A stretch of DNA of 64,000 nt from Hedera helix (taxonomy: Eukaryota; Streptophyta; Magnoliopsida; Apiales; Araliaceae), in assembly GCA_947179155.2 (NCBI GenBank), contig OX359264.1, positions 2,848,001 through 2,912,000 of the forward strand, written 5' to 3'. A model generated the notes under the pieces. The model searched no databases, was not told the origin of the DNA, and saw only the letters and a program-made list of their open reading frames with translations. The position numbers and the translations under genes are program-made. Each line of letters opens with the position of its first letter. Position 1 is the stretch's first letter. Below are positions 10,825-24,100 of this stretch, piece by piece.

Positions 10825-13800
10825 CTATACATACATGTATTCACCCCCACGCACGGCATTTGCAGCCCCTCTCCTCTCCTCCTCAGCTTCCTTCTCCCGC
10901 TCCTTCCAGCTTTCATAGGCATGATCATCGGTCTGCAGTTCATGCCGACAGATGGGACACGAATTATGCTCATCCTGTAACACGTAAAATTTTGAACAAA
11001 AACAAAATCTCAGATTTTCACTTGAACTATATTTTTAATACATGGCACAAGAAAGATATCTAAGAAACATATTTATTACCAGCCATGGCTTCAAGCAAGG
11101 CGGGTGGAAGGTGTGCTTGCAAGGCAACTCTTGCATCCCGTCATTTACAACCAAATTCTCCTTGCAAATGCAACATTCTGCATCTGGTCCTAGCTTGGCC
11201 AGTACTTCCTCTGTAATAGTAATAACTGGAAGCTTTGCAACCACTTCTTTACTGGCAGGTGGTACTTTTGGGACTGCAGGATCATTCTCCAGCAACTTAT
11301 AGACAAAAAAAAAAGAATGAAGAGTACAAGATCAGTATTAATTTCTATATCAAGGTTAGTTGGACCAAAATATGCTCTTTAATTATATGTATGCTATTTT
11401 TTGTTAGCATCTCAATTATGTTTTCTTTTCCAAGACTCAACATATCAATGACTAACATACATCATCAGAAGAGAAATCCCATCAACTGCTTATAGTTCAC
11501 AGTTCAGAAATTGATCTCTAGACTTGGTTGTTTCTTTTCTTTTTTTGTGTTTTCTTCAGATAGAAATACTGAAGAGGAGATGTATCAGTTTAATGAAAAA
11601 TAAAAACCATTGAGAGGAAAGGAAAGATACCATTGGCACTATGTCAGGGAGTCTGTCTATCAGCCCTTGGAGAAGATTTGCAGCTTCTTCTGATGTGTTA
11701 CTGTTTTCTGTTTGGCCTTCAGAAGATGTAGTGGGTAACAAGTTGGCAACTGCAGTGAGGAGGTTTGACTGCACCAACCATTCAGGCTGTGGAGGCTCTG
11801 GGTCTACAGTAAGATGTCCTTCAAATAAATATCCTGAATCAAAGATAAGAAAGATATTAATCTTGTGACTTTCAACCTTTCAAAGCATTGATACAGAGGC
11901 TGCAGTAACTAATGCAGATGTACTTCAAAATAATTTGAGATAAAGTAATGATGGACCTCCAGTTGTCCGATTGTGCACAGTTTCCAGACCCTCAGACTGA
12001 TCTACTTCCCTCAACTGCTCCTGGGCTTGACCAACACAATCCCGCAAATGTTTCCTTTGAGAAGATTCAGACACCAGTTTTTCAGCTTCCAGGAATAGCT
12101 GCAGCCCAGCACTCCAGAATCCTGGTGCAGTGTATCTTGTCTTTAAAATTGTAGCAACCCGACATACAACAGTATAGAACTGCACATGTGAATATTTGTT
12201 TAAAACAAACAGTCAGCACAGCATGAAAACATAATTATAGGAATAACAGCAAATAGAAAAAAGAATCATGTCAAATTGTTAAATTTTCTTCTTCATAACA
12301 GGATAGTATTTGGTCAAGATGGAGGAAATGCAAATATTGTACGTTAATGCTGAAGTTCTCAATTTTGATTCAGGCATTGCGATGGTATTTCTGTTATAGG
12401 TTGAGGGAACTTGGGGATGAAATCCTTGTTTTCTAATTTCTTTTAACTTGGTGATGGAGAGCTAGACTCTGCACTTATTACATCCCTTGGAGGCTTTTTG
12501 CAGGTTACGAGATTGGCAGGGTAGGAGGAAGTTCTTTCTCTATACAGCCTCTTATGCTTACAGACGGAACATATCCCTGGAGCAAAGGAACAATTTCGTT
12601 ACTTAAATTTGTCCATTTCTGCTTCATCGTAGTTCTAGGGTTGAATTTACATGGGACAGCGTAATTATTCTGATTAGGTGGTGCAGTGGCTATAAAGATT
12701 ACCAGCGGCCTTGGGCAGTAGGAAAGTAGTGTCCGTGCTTCTTAAAGTTGTGCCCCCCAAATATGAACAACGTTAAATGTGGTGGCTGTGAGATCTGAGA
12801 AGACATACATTAGCAGTGTGGAAAAGGCTGCACTTCCAAAAGGAGGTTACACATTAATGAAGAGATAGTGTAACCATCCAATGAGGGGAGTTTGGGAGGG
12901 ATTTGACACAATGACACCTAAAGCAGTAGCACAAGGTAAGTGGTAGAAATAAAGGTCTGTGGAGGAGAGTTGCTTTAGAAAATTTGTCAGTTAGAGGAGT
13001 ATTACGAAACCTCAACCACCATTCATTGCCAGAAAATACACCTTTCTCCACCTGTCCGCCACATCTAAGAAATATTTGGAAATCTCCAAAGAGCCTTCAC
13101 AAAAAATTGCTATGCAACTTATCTGGTCCTTTCATTACTTAGTTAGGGTTGGAAGCAAATACAAAAAAAGCTTACGAGGATGGAAAAGTTCCTAGTACTG
13201 ATCTATCTACTTCCAAGAGGCATTGCCACTTCAATTCAGCCAACCCATATCTATCCAACAATGCTGATAGAAAAAGTCATTGGACCAAATGAGCAATTAT
13301 AGACAAAGAAGAACAACCCCTTTTTGTTAACGCTTTAAAATCCATATGCACTTTACCCTGAAGTCATACTTTGATTAGTTCTGAAGCTAAATATAAAAAG
13401 AGCTAAACATGAACCCTAGCAGACGTAATTTTACAATTTGAAACATTCCCATCACAGAAACTCAGTGCTAGCAACCAATAAATACAAAACAACAAAGATT
13501 TATGCGATGTCAGCCAACCCTTGTCAATGTTAAAGTTAATGCTAGGATTGCTCATTACAAACTCTACTAGTTAAATAGTTAAAAGTTCCTCCGTCTTTCG
13601 TCTTTAGGCACAAAAGTCAATAAGATCTAAAGGGTGCAACTTTATCGATCAATTAGATAAAACTGACCATATGTGGCACAAACAGATTGATGTTGATTAT
13701 TACAAGGGACGTTCAAGGTCAATTTTTTAGGCCATAAATGTAAAGGGCTTCCCAAATTTTAAACTTTTTTTAGTTTTTCCTCTTTTCTTTTTGATAAATC

Positions 13801-14175
13801 TCGTAGCTCTAAATGTTCTGGTGGTTATTTACTTAACTTGTTGAAGGGAATTATTAATAATACCCTAATTATCAAAATTGCAGTTGAGATCCACAGCAAC
13901 GAATAACCAAAAGGAAAGAAATTAACAGAAAATCAAGCTAATCAAATCAACATCAGATAAAGAATTGAAACAAATTGCAAAAAAGATATGAGTGAAATTG
14001 AAAGGGTTTATCGAAAACAAACCGAATTGCAGAGAGAAAGGGAAGCCGAGGGGTATGAAACTCGAAGGAGAGAAGAGATGGTTGAGACTGCTTCCTCGAA
14101 CAATTGCTTCTTACCCAACTGTTTCTGCAATGCTTGTAATTTCTGCTTCATTTCATTTTCAGAAACACCGTCCAT
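10825..14175 (-). CDS. AIP2: AIP2-like RING-H2 E3 ubiquitin ligase
   Basis: Predicted E3 ubiquitin ligase of the ABI3-interacting protein 2 family. In Arabidopsis AIP2 ubiquitinates the seed transcription factor ABI3 and so dampens ABA responses. Exons, in transcript order: 14023-14175, 11957-12179, 11631-11833, 11080-11295, 10825-10974. All have GT/AG borders and join to 945 bp, 314 aa (Arabidopsis AIP2 is about 310). The start MDGVSENEMK lies just after a TATA-like stretch at 14232-14249. Residues 1-150 form the alpha-helical N-terminal region. A C3-H2-C3 RING lies near the C-terminus: Cys234, Cys237, Cys252, His254, His257, Cys260, Cys271 and Cys274. The tail ends VRGGEYMYV as in the family. 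The RING is split by an intron after LKPWL. The least certain border is the exon 4 acceptor (AAG before LLENDP). No damage is seen. The first intron is large (1.8 kb). Confidence 0.92.
12180..14022 (-). other. AIP2 intron 1, no internal gene recognised
   Basis: This 1.8-kb intron separates the first coding exon (ending CNS) from the second (starting FYTVVCRV). It is less AT-rich than the spacers, with broken short frames (for example 12854-13051 minus). These may be remnants of a degraded insertion, but I recognise no domain. Confidence 0.5.
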
Positions 14176-14231
14176 TTTTCAACTCTTCTTTATTTATTTT
14201 CACTGTATTTGGAATTCTTCGTTAGCTTGAG

Positions 14232-14249
14232 TATATATGTATATATATG
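14232..14249 (-). promoter_or_regulatory. TATA-like stretch upstream of AIP2
   Basis: The sequence TATATATGTATATATA lies 57-74 bases upstream of the AIP2 start codon at 14175. Initiation about 30 bases downstream would give a short leader of roughly 25-40 bases. The motif is low in complexity, so the call is moderate. Confidence 0.4.
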
Positions 14250-15594
14250 GAGAGCAATTTGTTTCTTGCAAGGGAGGGAAGCTGTTGAAGAAATTCTGGC
14301 CTTTGTTCCACACCAGCAGCCCCAGTCAAAGCGGTGAGAGAGAATTTTTACTTTATTTTTAATATTATTCTTGAAAATAACTCAATATTAAATACTCTCT
14401 GTTCTCCACACAATAAAATAATTCTATTTGAAAATTTAATAAAGAATATATTTTGTTTTCCATGTTTATAAGTAGATATATTTTATGTGGACAAATTATT
14501 ATTTATTTATTTATGAGAATTTATATTATTATACTGTAATAAATTTAGAGGTATATTTCAATCTAATTTGCCTGAGAAGAGTTTGGAGAAGAGGTCAGAA
14601 GAGGGGACTAGACACTTTTACTGCACAGAGATAAATTCGAACTTATAACTTTACGCAATAAAGGGAGAGACTTTTACCACTAGGTTATTATTACCTTTGG
14701 TCTTTTTGTGGATAAATTTCATAACAAATGTGGACTACAATTAACGTAAAATTTTAAGTAAAATAATTAGTGCGGGACCTCTTAATTTCTTTATATAACA
14801 TGTGTTGCCATATACTTTTATTATTTATAAATTTATTGTCATATATAAAAAGAATTTAAATATATTGAATGATTGAGTTTAATAATAATATTTTGATGAT
14901 TAAAGAATGATTATTTATGATGAATACAAAATAATATGATGCGTTATAATTAGTAAATATCACTTGATCCACCAATATATGATAAATTATCACTAATTAT
15001 AATTTAACGCATTATTTTATAAGATATTCTCGACCGGATAAAAGCAGGGACCTTAGACGAGAATTGGATTTTACCAGGCTTACAATATACTGCACCATAG
15101 ATTAGTGGGTAGAAAGGAATAGAATTTATTACTAATTTTAGTTTTCAATTTTTGTAAATTCATTTTGTTTTAATTAATACAATCACAATTACTATACTAG
15201 TTATAAATATTTTTTTCAACTAAAAAATACTAGTTATAAAAAAAAATTAAAAAATATTTTTCCGTACTTGCATGAATTAAATTAAGTCTAAATTTAGGAC
15301 CCAGCTTTGAATCATTAGTTTCAGACAGTATTCTGAGGGCTCATAGGTTCACATCAGCTAACATGTCAGTGCCTCTGAATATATATATATACATACAGAT
15401 TACCAGTTTACCTAGCAGAGTACAAGGAAATTCAATATTCTTGGCCCAAACTAGTAACACAGGTAAAATGGACAAAAAATATTACACGTTAACACAATGA
15501 AAAAATATATGAACATCAACACTACTACATGCACCTAACGAAAAATTATACAAATGATATAAACACATTACACAAACAAAAACACTTGCAATTG
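14250..15594. other. Spacer between AIP2 promoter and SPIKE1 3' end
   Basis: AT-rich, no gene. It contains a short foldback at about 14929-15022, and the part nearest 15594 is presumably the SPIKE1 3' untranslated region. The AIP2 promoter must lie in the left part. Confidence 0.5.
14929..15022. repeat. Short imperfect foldback
   Basis: The left arm AAAATAATATGATGCGTT..ATAATTAGT and the right arm ACTAATTATAATTTAACGC..ATTATTTTAT are reverse complements with a few mismatches around a loop of about 35 bases. It could be a MITE fragment or a solitary hairpin. Confidence 0.45.
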
Positions 15595-18112
15595 TCAGAG
15601 CTCCGAAAGAATGGCGGGGATGTAATGAGATAATTCTGCAGTAAGCGACTGAAACCCATTGACTAACTGGGTGTGGAAATCTTGGTCTTCCTCCCCAATC
15701 AACCTGAAGTGTACCCGGATGGCACGCTTGCAAACGGCCATAAATTCAAGGAGGGCAGCAATGAGTTGCTGCAGCTCCTGTGAACGCAGCCTCGTTGCAG
15801 GCTCCCCTGACAGGAAAGCCGTGCATACACTCAAGACTCCGCTGTTCACCTGTTAATATGCCATACAAATGAAATGACATAGGGATCTAATCAGAAAGCG
15901 CCTTATTAAATAATATTAGTAGAAATAAAAATAAGATGCAGCCAATTAGGACAGAAGCACAAGAAAATCACGAGGAACTTAATATAGGCAATAGTCCAAT
16001 CAGCCGATATTTCAACTAAACTTTTCAGAAATAAAGATTATGGTTCATAACGAAATGATAATAGAGAGAATCTGTGAAAAGATTTTCGTTGATGGACTTA
16101 CTTGAACTGCAACAGAGCCTTGAAGTATGCGCTGTAGACTTTGGAGACGGGGGAGTTGATCACCGTCAGAACTGCGAGGCTCCTCGAGCTCATTTCTCAG
16201 TGCAGCCGTGCGGGTTTCAATCATTCCAATTGCATTCTCTACTGGGGAGAACTCGAGAGATTCTGACTTGATAACCACGAGCCTGTTAACAAGGGCAGGA
16301 AAAGAGCCCTCAGTCTGAAGAACTGTCCGTCGCTTCCACTGGTCTTCCAATCCACCTTGGGTCTTGCCATTTCTTGTAAAAGGAGTATCAAACAAGAAGC
16401 GGTCAAAGACACGAGCGCGGACTGTTCCAGTAGAAAGAGAAATGATTCTCTCTCTTCTACTTCCCAAATCTTCATCTTCCATGACAGGATCCACAGCAGT
16501 TATCTGCAAGTAACAGACTCCAGGCTGCAAATCTTCTGCTTTGACTTGTCTAGAATCTTGAATTACATGCAAAGTATGATTACCATCCATCCTTGACTCA
16601 TATATATGACTAAGTTTCTCCATTATGTCACCTAAACGAACATCACGAGGCTCTCTGTATACATATTCCTTTTTGTCTAGCTTCCCAAATTTTTCACCAT
16701 AGAATCCCACCCTATAATATGTGGCATCGGTGAAAGGAATTGGACTTGATTCCTGCTCTAGTATTGATTCATAGATATTGGTTAGCATTGTGTGGCATTT
16801 GGCTAGCTGTCCATATGCCCTCCTGCTTTTATATACTGGAATCACAAGTTCAAGAATGTTTGCACAGAAATGGTAGAGCTCAGCTTGAGAAAAAAGCTTA
16901 TTTGCAAGCTGCAGGTATTTCACAGCAGAATCAACTGTGAGTTTGGAAGCACCATACCCTTCTACCTCAGCTGCCGAAGCCTCAGATGTTATCTCACTGC
17001 TAACCATGGGGCAAATTTTGCGTAGTGCAGCCACATGATCACTGCCCCAGACTCCATCGTTTCTACTCACAAGGGCCTAGACAAATTGATATAAACGTTA
17101 GTATGCCATGTCTAATCTTTTCTACTCACGAGGTCCAAGACAAATTACAAATTATTAAAATAAATGTCAGTATGCCATGTCTAAAAACAGTAATTAGAGC
17201 ATGAATGACAATTCTAGAAACTGACATGACGTTGTGCATGTTTAATAGGTTTTCCTGTAACTCCTAGTTTTACCACTTTAACTAACAACTCTTCAACGGG
17301 TCTAGGTGGATCTTTTAAGTTCTCTACACAATTAACTTATGATATTATCAAATCCTTAGATCCCGCAAAATACACCTTCCTCCAACAGTCTTGCATCTGG
17401 ACTTGATCCCTCAGAAAATGTGATCATTTGTCTGAAAATTGTTAAACTTAAGCAAGGCAGTTAACTGCCAAACCAAGAAACAGCTGAATGCAAAATTTAC
17501 CTGCATTACAACGCCTGCTACACCAACAGCACACTGTGCAGCTTCAGCCCACGATTGCATCTCCTGATGTGCATCACAAAGATGCAATAACCACATTATG
17601 TGGAGATCTGGTACAGGAGCAAATGCCATCGCAAGTTTAAAGAAACTCTCTGCAGCTGCATATCTATCCGTGTTCATAACTGAAGCCTGTAGGCAAATGT
17701 ACTCAACATGAAAATATCAATTACTGACATTAATACTTGTGTTGAATATAACGCTACAATGAAGGAAGACATAGTTTACCAAGAGTGCATGTTCTAGGCT
17801 AGCATCAAGAGCCAGGACAATACTGTCGGCAAGAAACTTCACCTCTGACCAGGACCACGGGTTTTCTGCCAATTTTTCTGGGATGGCAACAAGTGCATTC
17901 TCTGGAAGTCCACAATCTATTAATAAGTTGCAACTCTCAGATTCATCTGCCATTTCCTCCAAAGAATTTCGAAGACGTCGTGCTTCCCCGCTTTCTTCAA
18001 GTGTTCCATCAGATTTCATCTGTGTCACTTGAACATCAGACATCAACTCTGACAATGTAATAGTAAGCATGACCCTTAACCTTGCCGTCTGTGTAAAGTA
18101 AGAGAAGGAGCT
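15595..18112 (-). other. SPK1: SPIKE1 exons encoding the DHR2 catalytic domain
   Basis: The last four exons (17780-18112, 17501-17686, 16102-17076, 15595-15849) cover residues 1269-1850 and contain the DHR2 domain that binds and exchanges nucleotide on ROPs. Recognisable blocks are DRYAAAESFFKLAMAFAP, PDLHIMWLLHLCDAHQEM, GYGASKLTVDSAVKYLQLAN, YYRVGFYGEKFGKLDKKEYV, VFDRFLFDTPFT and RRTVLQTEGSFPALVNRL. The 975-bp exon is by far the largest of the gene. A partial duplication of its 5' border lies in the adjoining intron (17120-17184). Confidence 0.9.
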
Positions 18113-21100
18113 CTGCAAAATTGAAGAAGCTGTGTTATGCAGTAATAAAGCTGATAACAGTTGAAGGTACCACATATAAAGTCTACAATTGTATCAATAA
18201 CCAACACCAGTAGCCTACCCGGACAAGTATCTGTAGCCCCACCACGGCCCTTTTCCTGATATTGTGATTCCGAAAAACTGCAAGTCGAAGAAGATGAAAA
18301 GCTATTTGCTTTAAGAAGCGATCATTCTCCCTCGCCATTAGTGTTGCTCCATGAAGCAGAAAGACACTGTTGAACACAGGAAACATAGCTTTCCAAAATG
18401 CCAGTGGCTGACATCGTGAGAAGAAGCTTGTAAATATGGATGCTATGCAATCAAGTTTTCCATAATCAGTAGCGATGCTATGGGACGCCGCAGAGCTGGA
18501 AAACTTCTCCGTTATTTCCAAAACTTGAAGACTGACAGCAGCGCTCAAGTTTTCTTCCCAAAGTTCCTGAAGCAAGGCAACAGTTATCAGTTCTTTTATA
18601 AACTAGCTCGTATTCGTCAACAAAAAAAGATTAAAAGGGTCAAGGTGTATATTTGTAGAGAATGATTTACAAGTCATCATTATACACAACCATCAACACC
18701 TAATAGTTAAGGGTAGTACAGATCACACTTACCAGTTTTTGCCTCAATATTGGGTGCAAAGATTCCCTTAATGCTTGGGTCGAAGCTCCAATTCTAGAAG
18801 ATTGTGCCTGAGCGAGTGCTTCTCTTAAGGAATATGGCTGGCTAGGAGAGCTTAACTGGGAATTAGCTCGCTGCCACATATACCCATTCTCAGGTGTACC
18901 CTGTGGCTGCATAGGAGAAACCTAAAATATTGAGGAATGAGGCACCCTAATTCCTATATAAATAGAAAAACATTGCCACCAGGATGACCCAAATAACCAT
19001 GATGACATAATCACTCAGAGACTGATGTTCGCACTTTGAAGCATATATAAGCTAATCACAGATAACCAACTTTCCATTTTTGTTGAACAAAAATGTCACT
19101 TAAAAGTAAACTTACTCTGACTTCTTGCCGAGAAGCCTCAGACAGATATTGGTTAATTGCAGGAGAAAGTCGATCAGAATACTTGGGGGAAATTGGTCCA
19201 TCTGCAACCGGGCTGTGAGAACTAGCGCCCATAAGCATGCTATCAGCAGGTTTTCTATGCTGTTCAATATATAATGTGCAATTAGCTAATAGTTACATAA
19301 GTTGATGATGCATAAAAATGTGGAGCTGAAAAAAATTAAAACAAAACTTTAGCCTTGAAAGATCAAGAAAAGATAATCAACCCCTTGATCAAGTAAGGAA
19401 CCTTATGATGGAAGAGGTTTTATCTGGCTTTTTTTGGAGATTTCTTTGTGGAAAAGTCAAAAGAGTAACACATGCAGAGTCGCAGTAGAAGTATAAGCAG
19501 CAATTATTCCGTATTAGTTAGTAAGGACTTTCTTGGACAATCCATTATAACATGATTAATTTCAGTAATAGTTTTGTATGGCATTCTTTTATGTGGTGCA
19601 TTTTACTAAAATAAATTCCTAGACAGTATAACATGATGACTTTGCAACAAAATTGTTACAAAACATGTTTATTGACACATCAGTATTACCCCAGAAAACT
19701 AAAGAATTCGTCAAGACAGTTCCACAGTTAATAAACCAAGAAATGAAGTTGTCAAATGTGCAGCAGATTCAAGTACCATAATCAGAAAGAAAATACATCC
19801 ATAAAATATGAACGAACCTCAAAAAGAATCAGGCTTTCCTCCAAAAGTTTAAAAAATAATCTGGTACGAGCAATGCTTTGCTGCCAAGCCTTGACAAGTG
19901 ATGCATCATCCAGATTACGTACAATTTGCAAGATAACAATCAAGACTTCACGCTTCTCAACAGCATTAAGATTATAAAAGACAGGCATTTCATCCAAAAT
20001 CTGCAAAAATAAAACAACCAAGATAAATACATAAATAACAAGCAATAAGTTGCAAAAGCACCATGATACACTGGCAGACCTTTCAAAGTCAAAGCTTTAC
20101 TTCTTTGAACATAAAAACACACACCCACACAACATATAGCTAACATTGTGGTGTCTATCTGTAAAATATGAAGCAACTATTACTTCAAGTCGTCAACTGA
20201 CACTTGGTTGCATCTTCCAAAGAATAAGTTATGGCAGCCCTAAACAATTTATGTAATTTGAGGAGAGCATACTTTGATGACCAACCTGTGACGACCCCAA
20301 ATCCGGGTTCCATAACCTCGAGTTTGGTTCTCACTATTCAACAAATTACTAACCATTAAATACATACATTGCATTTAAATATCGCGGAATAATACATATT
20401 GGTTCCCTTCAAAAGGTTACAATACCAGGGTCTATCAACCTTAACATAATAACAGTTCCTATCACAAGGAATTACAAAAGGTTTAACAACCGTAAATACA
20501 TAATTAAAGATCTAATTAGCATGCATAAGCTAACTTAAACTCTGTCTTTTCCTTTTCCCTTATCCTTCTTTGAGCAATCAGGATTATCTGAAAAATGGTT
20601 CATGATATAGCAAGAATGAGCAACTAGTTTGCTCAGCAAGTTTAGAACAATCATATAGATTTAATATATCATGAATGAATGGGAAATATCATCAATGATT
20701 CAACAATAGATATAACAATTGTGAATGAAACATGATTCAAATTTTAATAAACAGAATATTTGAATCTTAAAATGCTGAGTGGTCACTAAGGACCCTGAAC
20801 TAACGAGGGTATAATAGAGTTTCCTCTGACCCTTTGAGTTGTTTGGTTTTCAAGGGGATCAGCCTATTCAACCCGCTGTATATGCATTACATTTAGTCAC
20901 TGGCGCCCAAAGTCGGTTTCCCGACACAAAATCCCCTAATTTAGGGTTGTTCAATTCTCAGACTTAATATAAGAAATCCGCACCTAACAATGGTTTGGAT
21001 AAGCTTTTAAAAGTATTCAAGTATTGAATTTATAAACGAAATGTCTAGTTGAACTATTAGCTTTTGACATTTTTAATACAGTTCATGAATCAAGAACTAA

Positions 21101-24100
21101 TAAGCTTCAAGTGCACTAAGTGCGATTTTATAAACAGTATGGATGTGGGATAATTTTAAATAATTAAACCACTTCAAGCTTTGACAATGAATACAAGTAT
21201 AGAAACTTGTTCAACAATAAATGAGTAGGGTTAGAGAACTTGCCTGTCTGCTCAGCTACAATAATTGTCTAGCTTTAACTAACTTGCTTTGAAAGACCTA
21301 ACATTAATAAAGTCGGTCTAATAATTAGTACGGCGTATTTGCATAACTATACGCTTAATAATGAACTTATTTACCACACCTAAGTACTAACACATAATTT
21401 ACATTAGTCAAAACAATATTATTAACCTTATAGACCCTTAATCATTTTAGGTTAATAATTTAATAAGTTAGAAAATATTTTTCTCAAGTGTTGGACACTT
21501 ATTAAACCCTTAAACAACTTATTATAATTGTTTAATTAAATCATAATTAAATTCAATTTATTTTATTAACTCAATCTCTATTTAATTACTATTTAATCTT
21601 GATTAAATAGAAATTAATTAATTAACTCTAGTTATTATTTAAAATAAATAATAACTAATTGTACTTACTTATTATTTAATAATAATTAAATAATAAATAA
21701 TTATTGACTTAAGTTTAACCTTTTTTTAATTTAATATTAATCAACCAATAATTAACTAAGTAATTAACCTTACTTATTATTTAATTTAAAGAAATTAAAT
21801 AATAGTTTACTAATTTTAATCCTCTTTAATTATTATTTAATGTTAATTAAATAATAATTAATTATTTAATTAATTTTAATTATTATTTAAGGTTAAATAA
21901 TAATCAAATCATTCTTATTTATTATTTAAATTAAATAATAAATTATTACTCTAATAACTTAATTTCCATTAATCGTTATTTAATGTTAATTAAATAATAA
22001 TTAATTACTTAATTATCCTTATTTATTATTTAATAATATTTAAATAATAAATAATTAATTTATAAATTTTATCTCTCTTTAAGTATTATTTAATAGGAAT
22101 TAAATAATAATATCATCTTTATTTATTATTAACATTTAAAATAATAAATAAATAATAAATTTATTAACTTAACCATGATTTAGCTAACTAGATTAATATT
22201 TAAAATATTTAAATATTAAACTTAATGAAAAATATCCTCCCCAATATTATTTTTGTATTATAATTATTTTTGTTATAATTTTAAATTAGTTTTTAAATAT
22301 TTAAATTATTTAAATTTAACCCGAATGGCATTTCCGTAAATAATTCGAAAACTGAACTGAGGGTAGAATGGTCATTTCGCCGAAAAAAACACGGAGGGGC
22401 AGAATTGTAATTTCCGCCAAAATCCTTTACCGCGCCTTGCGCGTGCACCACTGCTACGGCTCAAAACGACACCGTTTTGAGAAGCCGGAGTGGCTTCCGC
22501 GCGTACGCGCGGAGTGATTTCCCGCAGAAGCCAAACGACGTCGTTTGGCTCCGCGTTTTTTCAGCCAAATGCCTTCCGCGCATTGCGCGGACTGTTCCTA
22601 TTTTTTTCCTTTTAGCAGATTGTGAACAGTGCTCCGGCATACCCATTTTAAATAAAAATATACCTTCAATAAATCTTTAACTCTTCAATAAAAATCCAAA
22701 AAAATTACCAATCACCTTATATTAATTTATAACATAAAAAAATTAATTTTTCATGATTTAATATCATATTTTTTTATAAAAATTTATACATCACATAAAC
22801 TACCATAAATCATAACTTTTTGTATAAAACTCCATTTTGAGTGATTCAAACTTTGTTTTTCTCATTATTTAATGTTCTATAATATTAGAACATCAAACCT
22901 AAGTTTTATAAAAATATTTTTGGACATAAATTCCAAAACTTGTTTACACACTATTAAATACATATTTTAGCATATAAAATATACCAAAATACAAATCAAA
23001 CATATTAAACTCAAGCATGGCATAAATATTACAACTACACATTAATAACTATATTAACATGTTTATACTAACATGATGATTTATTTAATTTAAAAATAAA
23101 ACTTAGATTTAGAATAAACATTACCTTGATTTAATGGCTATCCTTCTTTTTCTTCCAAAGTAGGTGATAAGATTTGAAGGCATGAACCAAGAACTCCTTC
23201 TCCTCTCTTAGTCTCTCAAATATATTTTTTCTACACTCTCAAATGCTCTCTAGCTTGAAAAATGAAAGAAGAAGAATGACTAACACAATGCTCCTAAATT
23301 GTAAGTATACTTACAATTTGGATAGATATAAAATCTATATCTATTAAAATTGCCATCATGAGATAACAATGATACTTGCACAAGAAAGCTAGCCCATACT
23401 AAGTTGGTGAGGATTTTGTGGGAAAAAACTTTCCCAAAAATCAAAACAAGCAACCTAATATTAATTAAATGAAAAATAAAACAAAATAAAACAAAAACTC
23501 ATTTTCTCTCTCCTTCCATGCACATGGTCGGCTGATGCAACTTTTCTTGTCCCATATTTATTGTCATATTCATTTTCTTTAATAATTATTAGTTAATTTA
23601 AGTACTTTTCAAGTGGGCCAATCATTGGGCTTTAATTTAAAATACCAATTGGGATTCTATTAAATTGTTTGGGCTACTAAATTGTCAAATTTTATTATTC
23701 TCCACTTGGGCTACTAATTGACCCATGTTGGGCTAATTTAATAATTTACACATTAATTATTCAATCCATGATTAAATAAATAATTAGATTGAATAAATAA
23801 TTAAATATTCTAACCCATAAGTATTAAATTACTAAATGGACTAATAAATATTATTATTAATATTTCACATTATTTACATTAATTAATAATCATATTAATT
23901 AATTTATTATATTTAATTCACTCATTATATTCAATTTAATTGAATATTTAATTAATAGGAAACTTATCAATTATTTTGATATTAAAACTTTAGGGTTTGT
24001 TCACTAATTTAATAACATATTAGTGACCCCCTTTAATTAATTTTAGTAATTAATTACATAATTATTTAATCACATAATTAATTAATCACATAAAAAGATT

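Noticed and set aside
14580..14700. Block resembling dispersed plant repeat text (TTCGAACTTATAAC...CTTTTACCACTAGG)
   Set aside because: Familiar as repeat-like sequence, but I could not define borders or a class.
16074..16940. Plus-strand frames opposite the large SPIKE1 exon
   Set aside because: Shadows of the conserved minus-strand DHR2 exon, without domains of their own.
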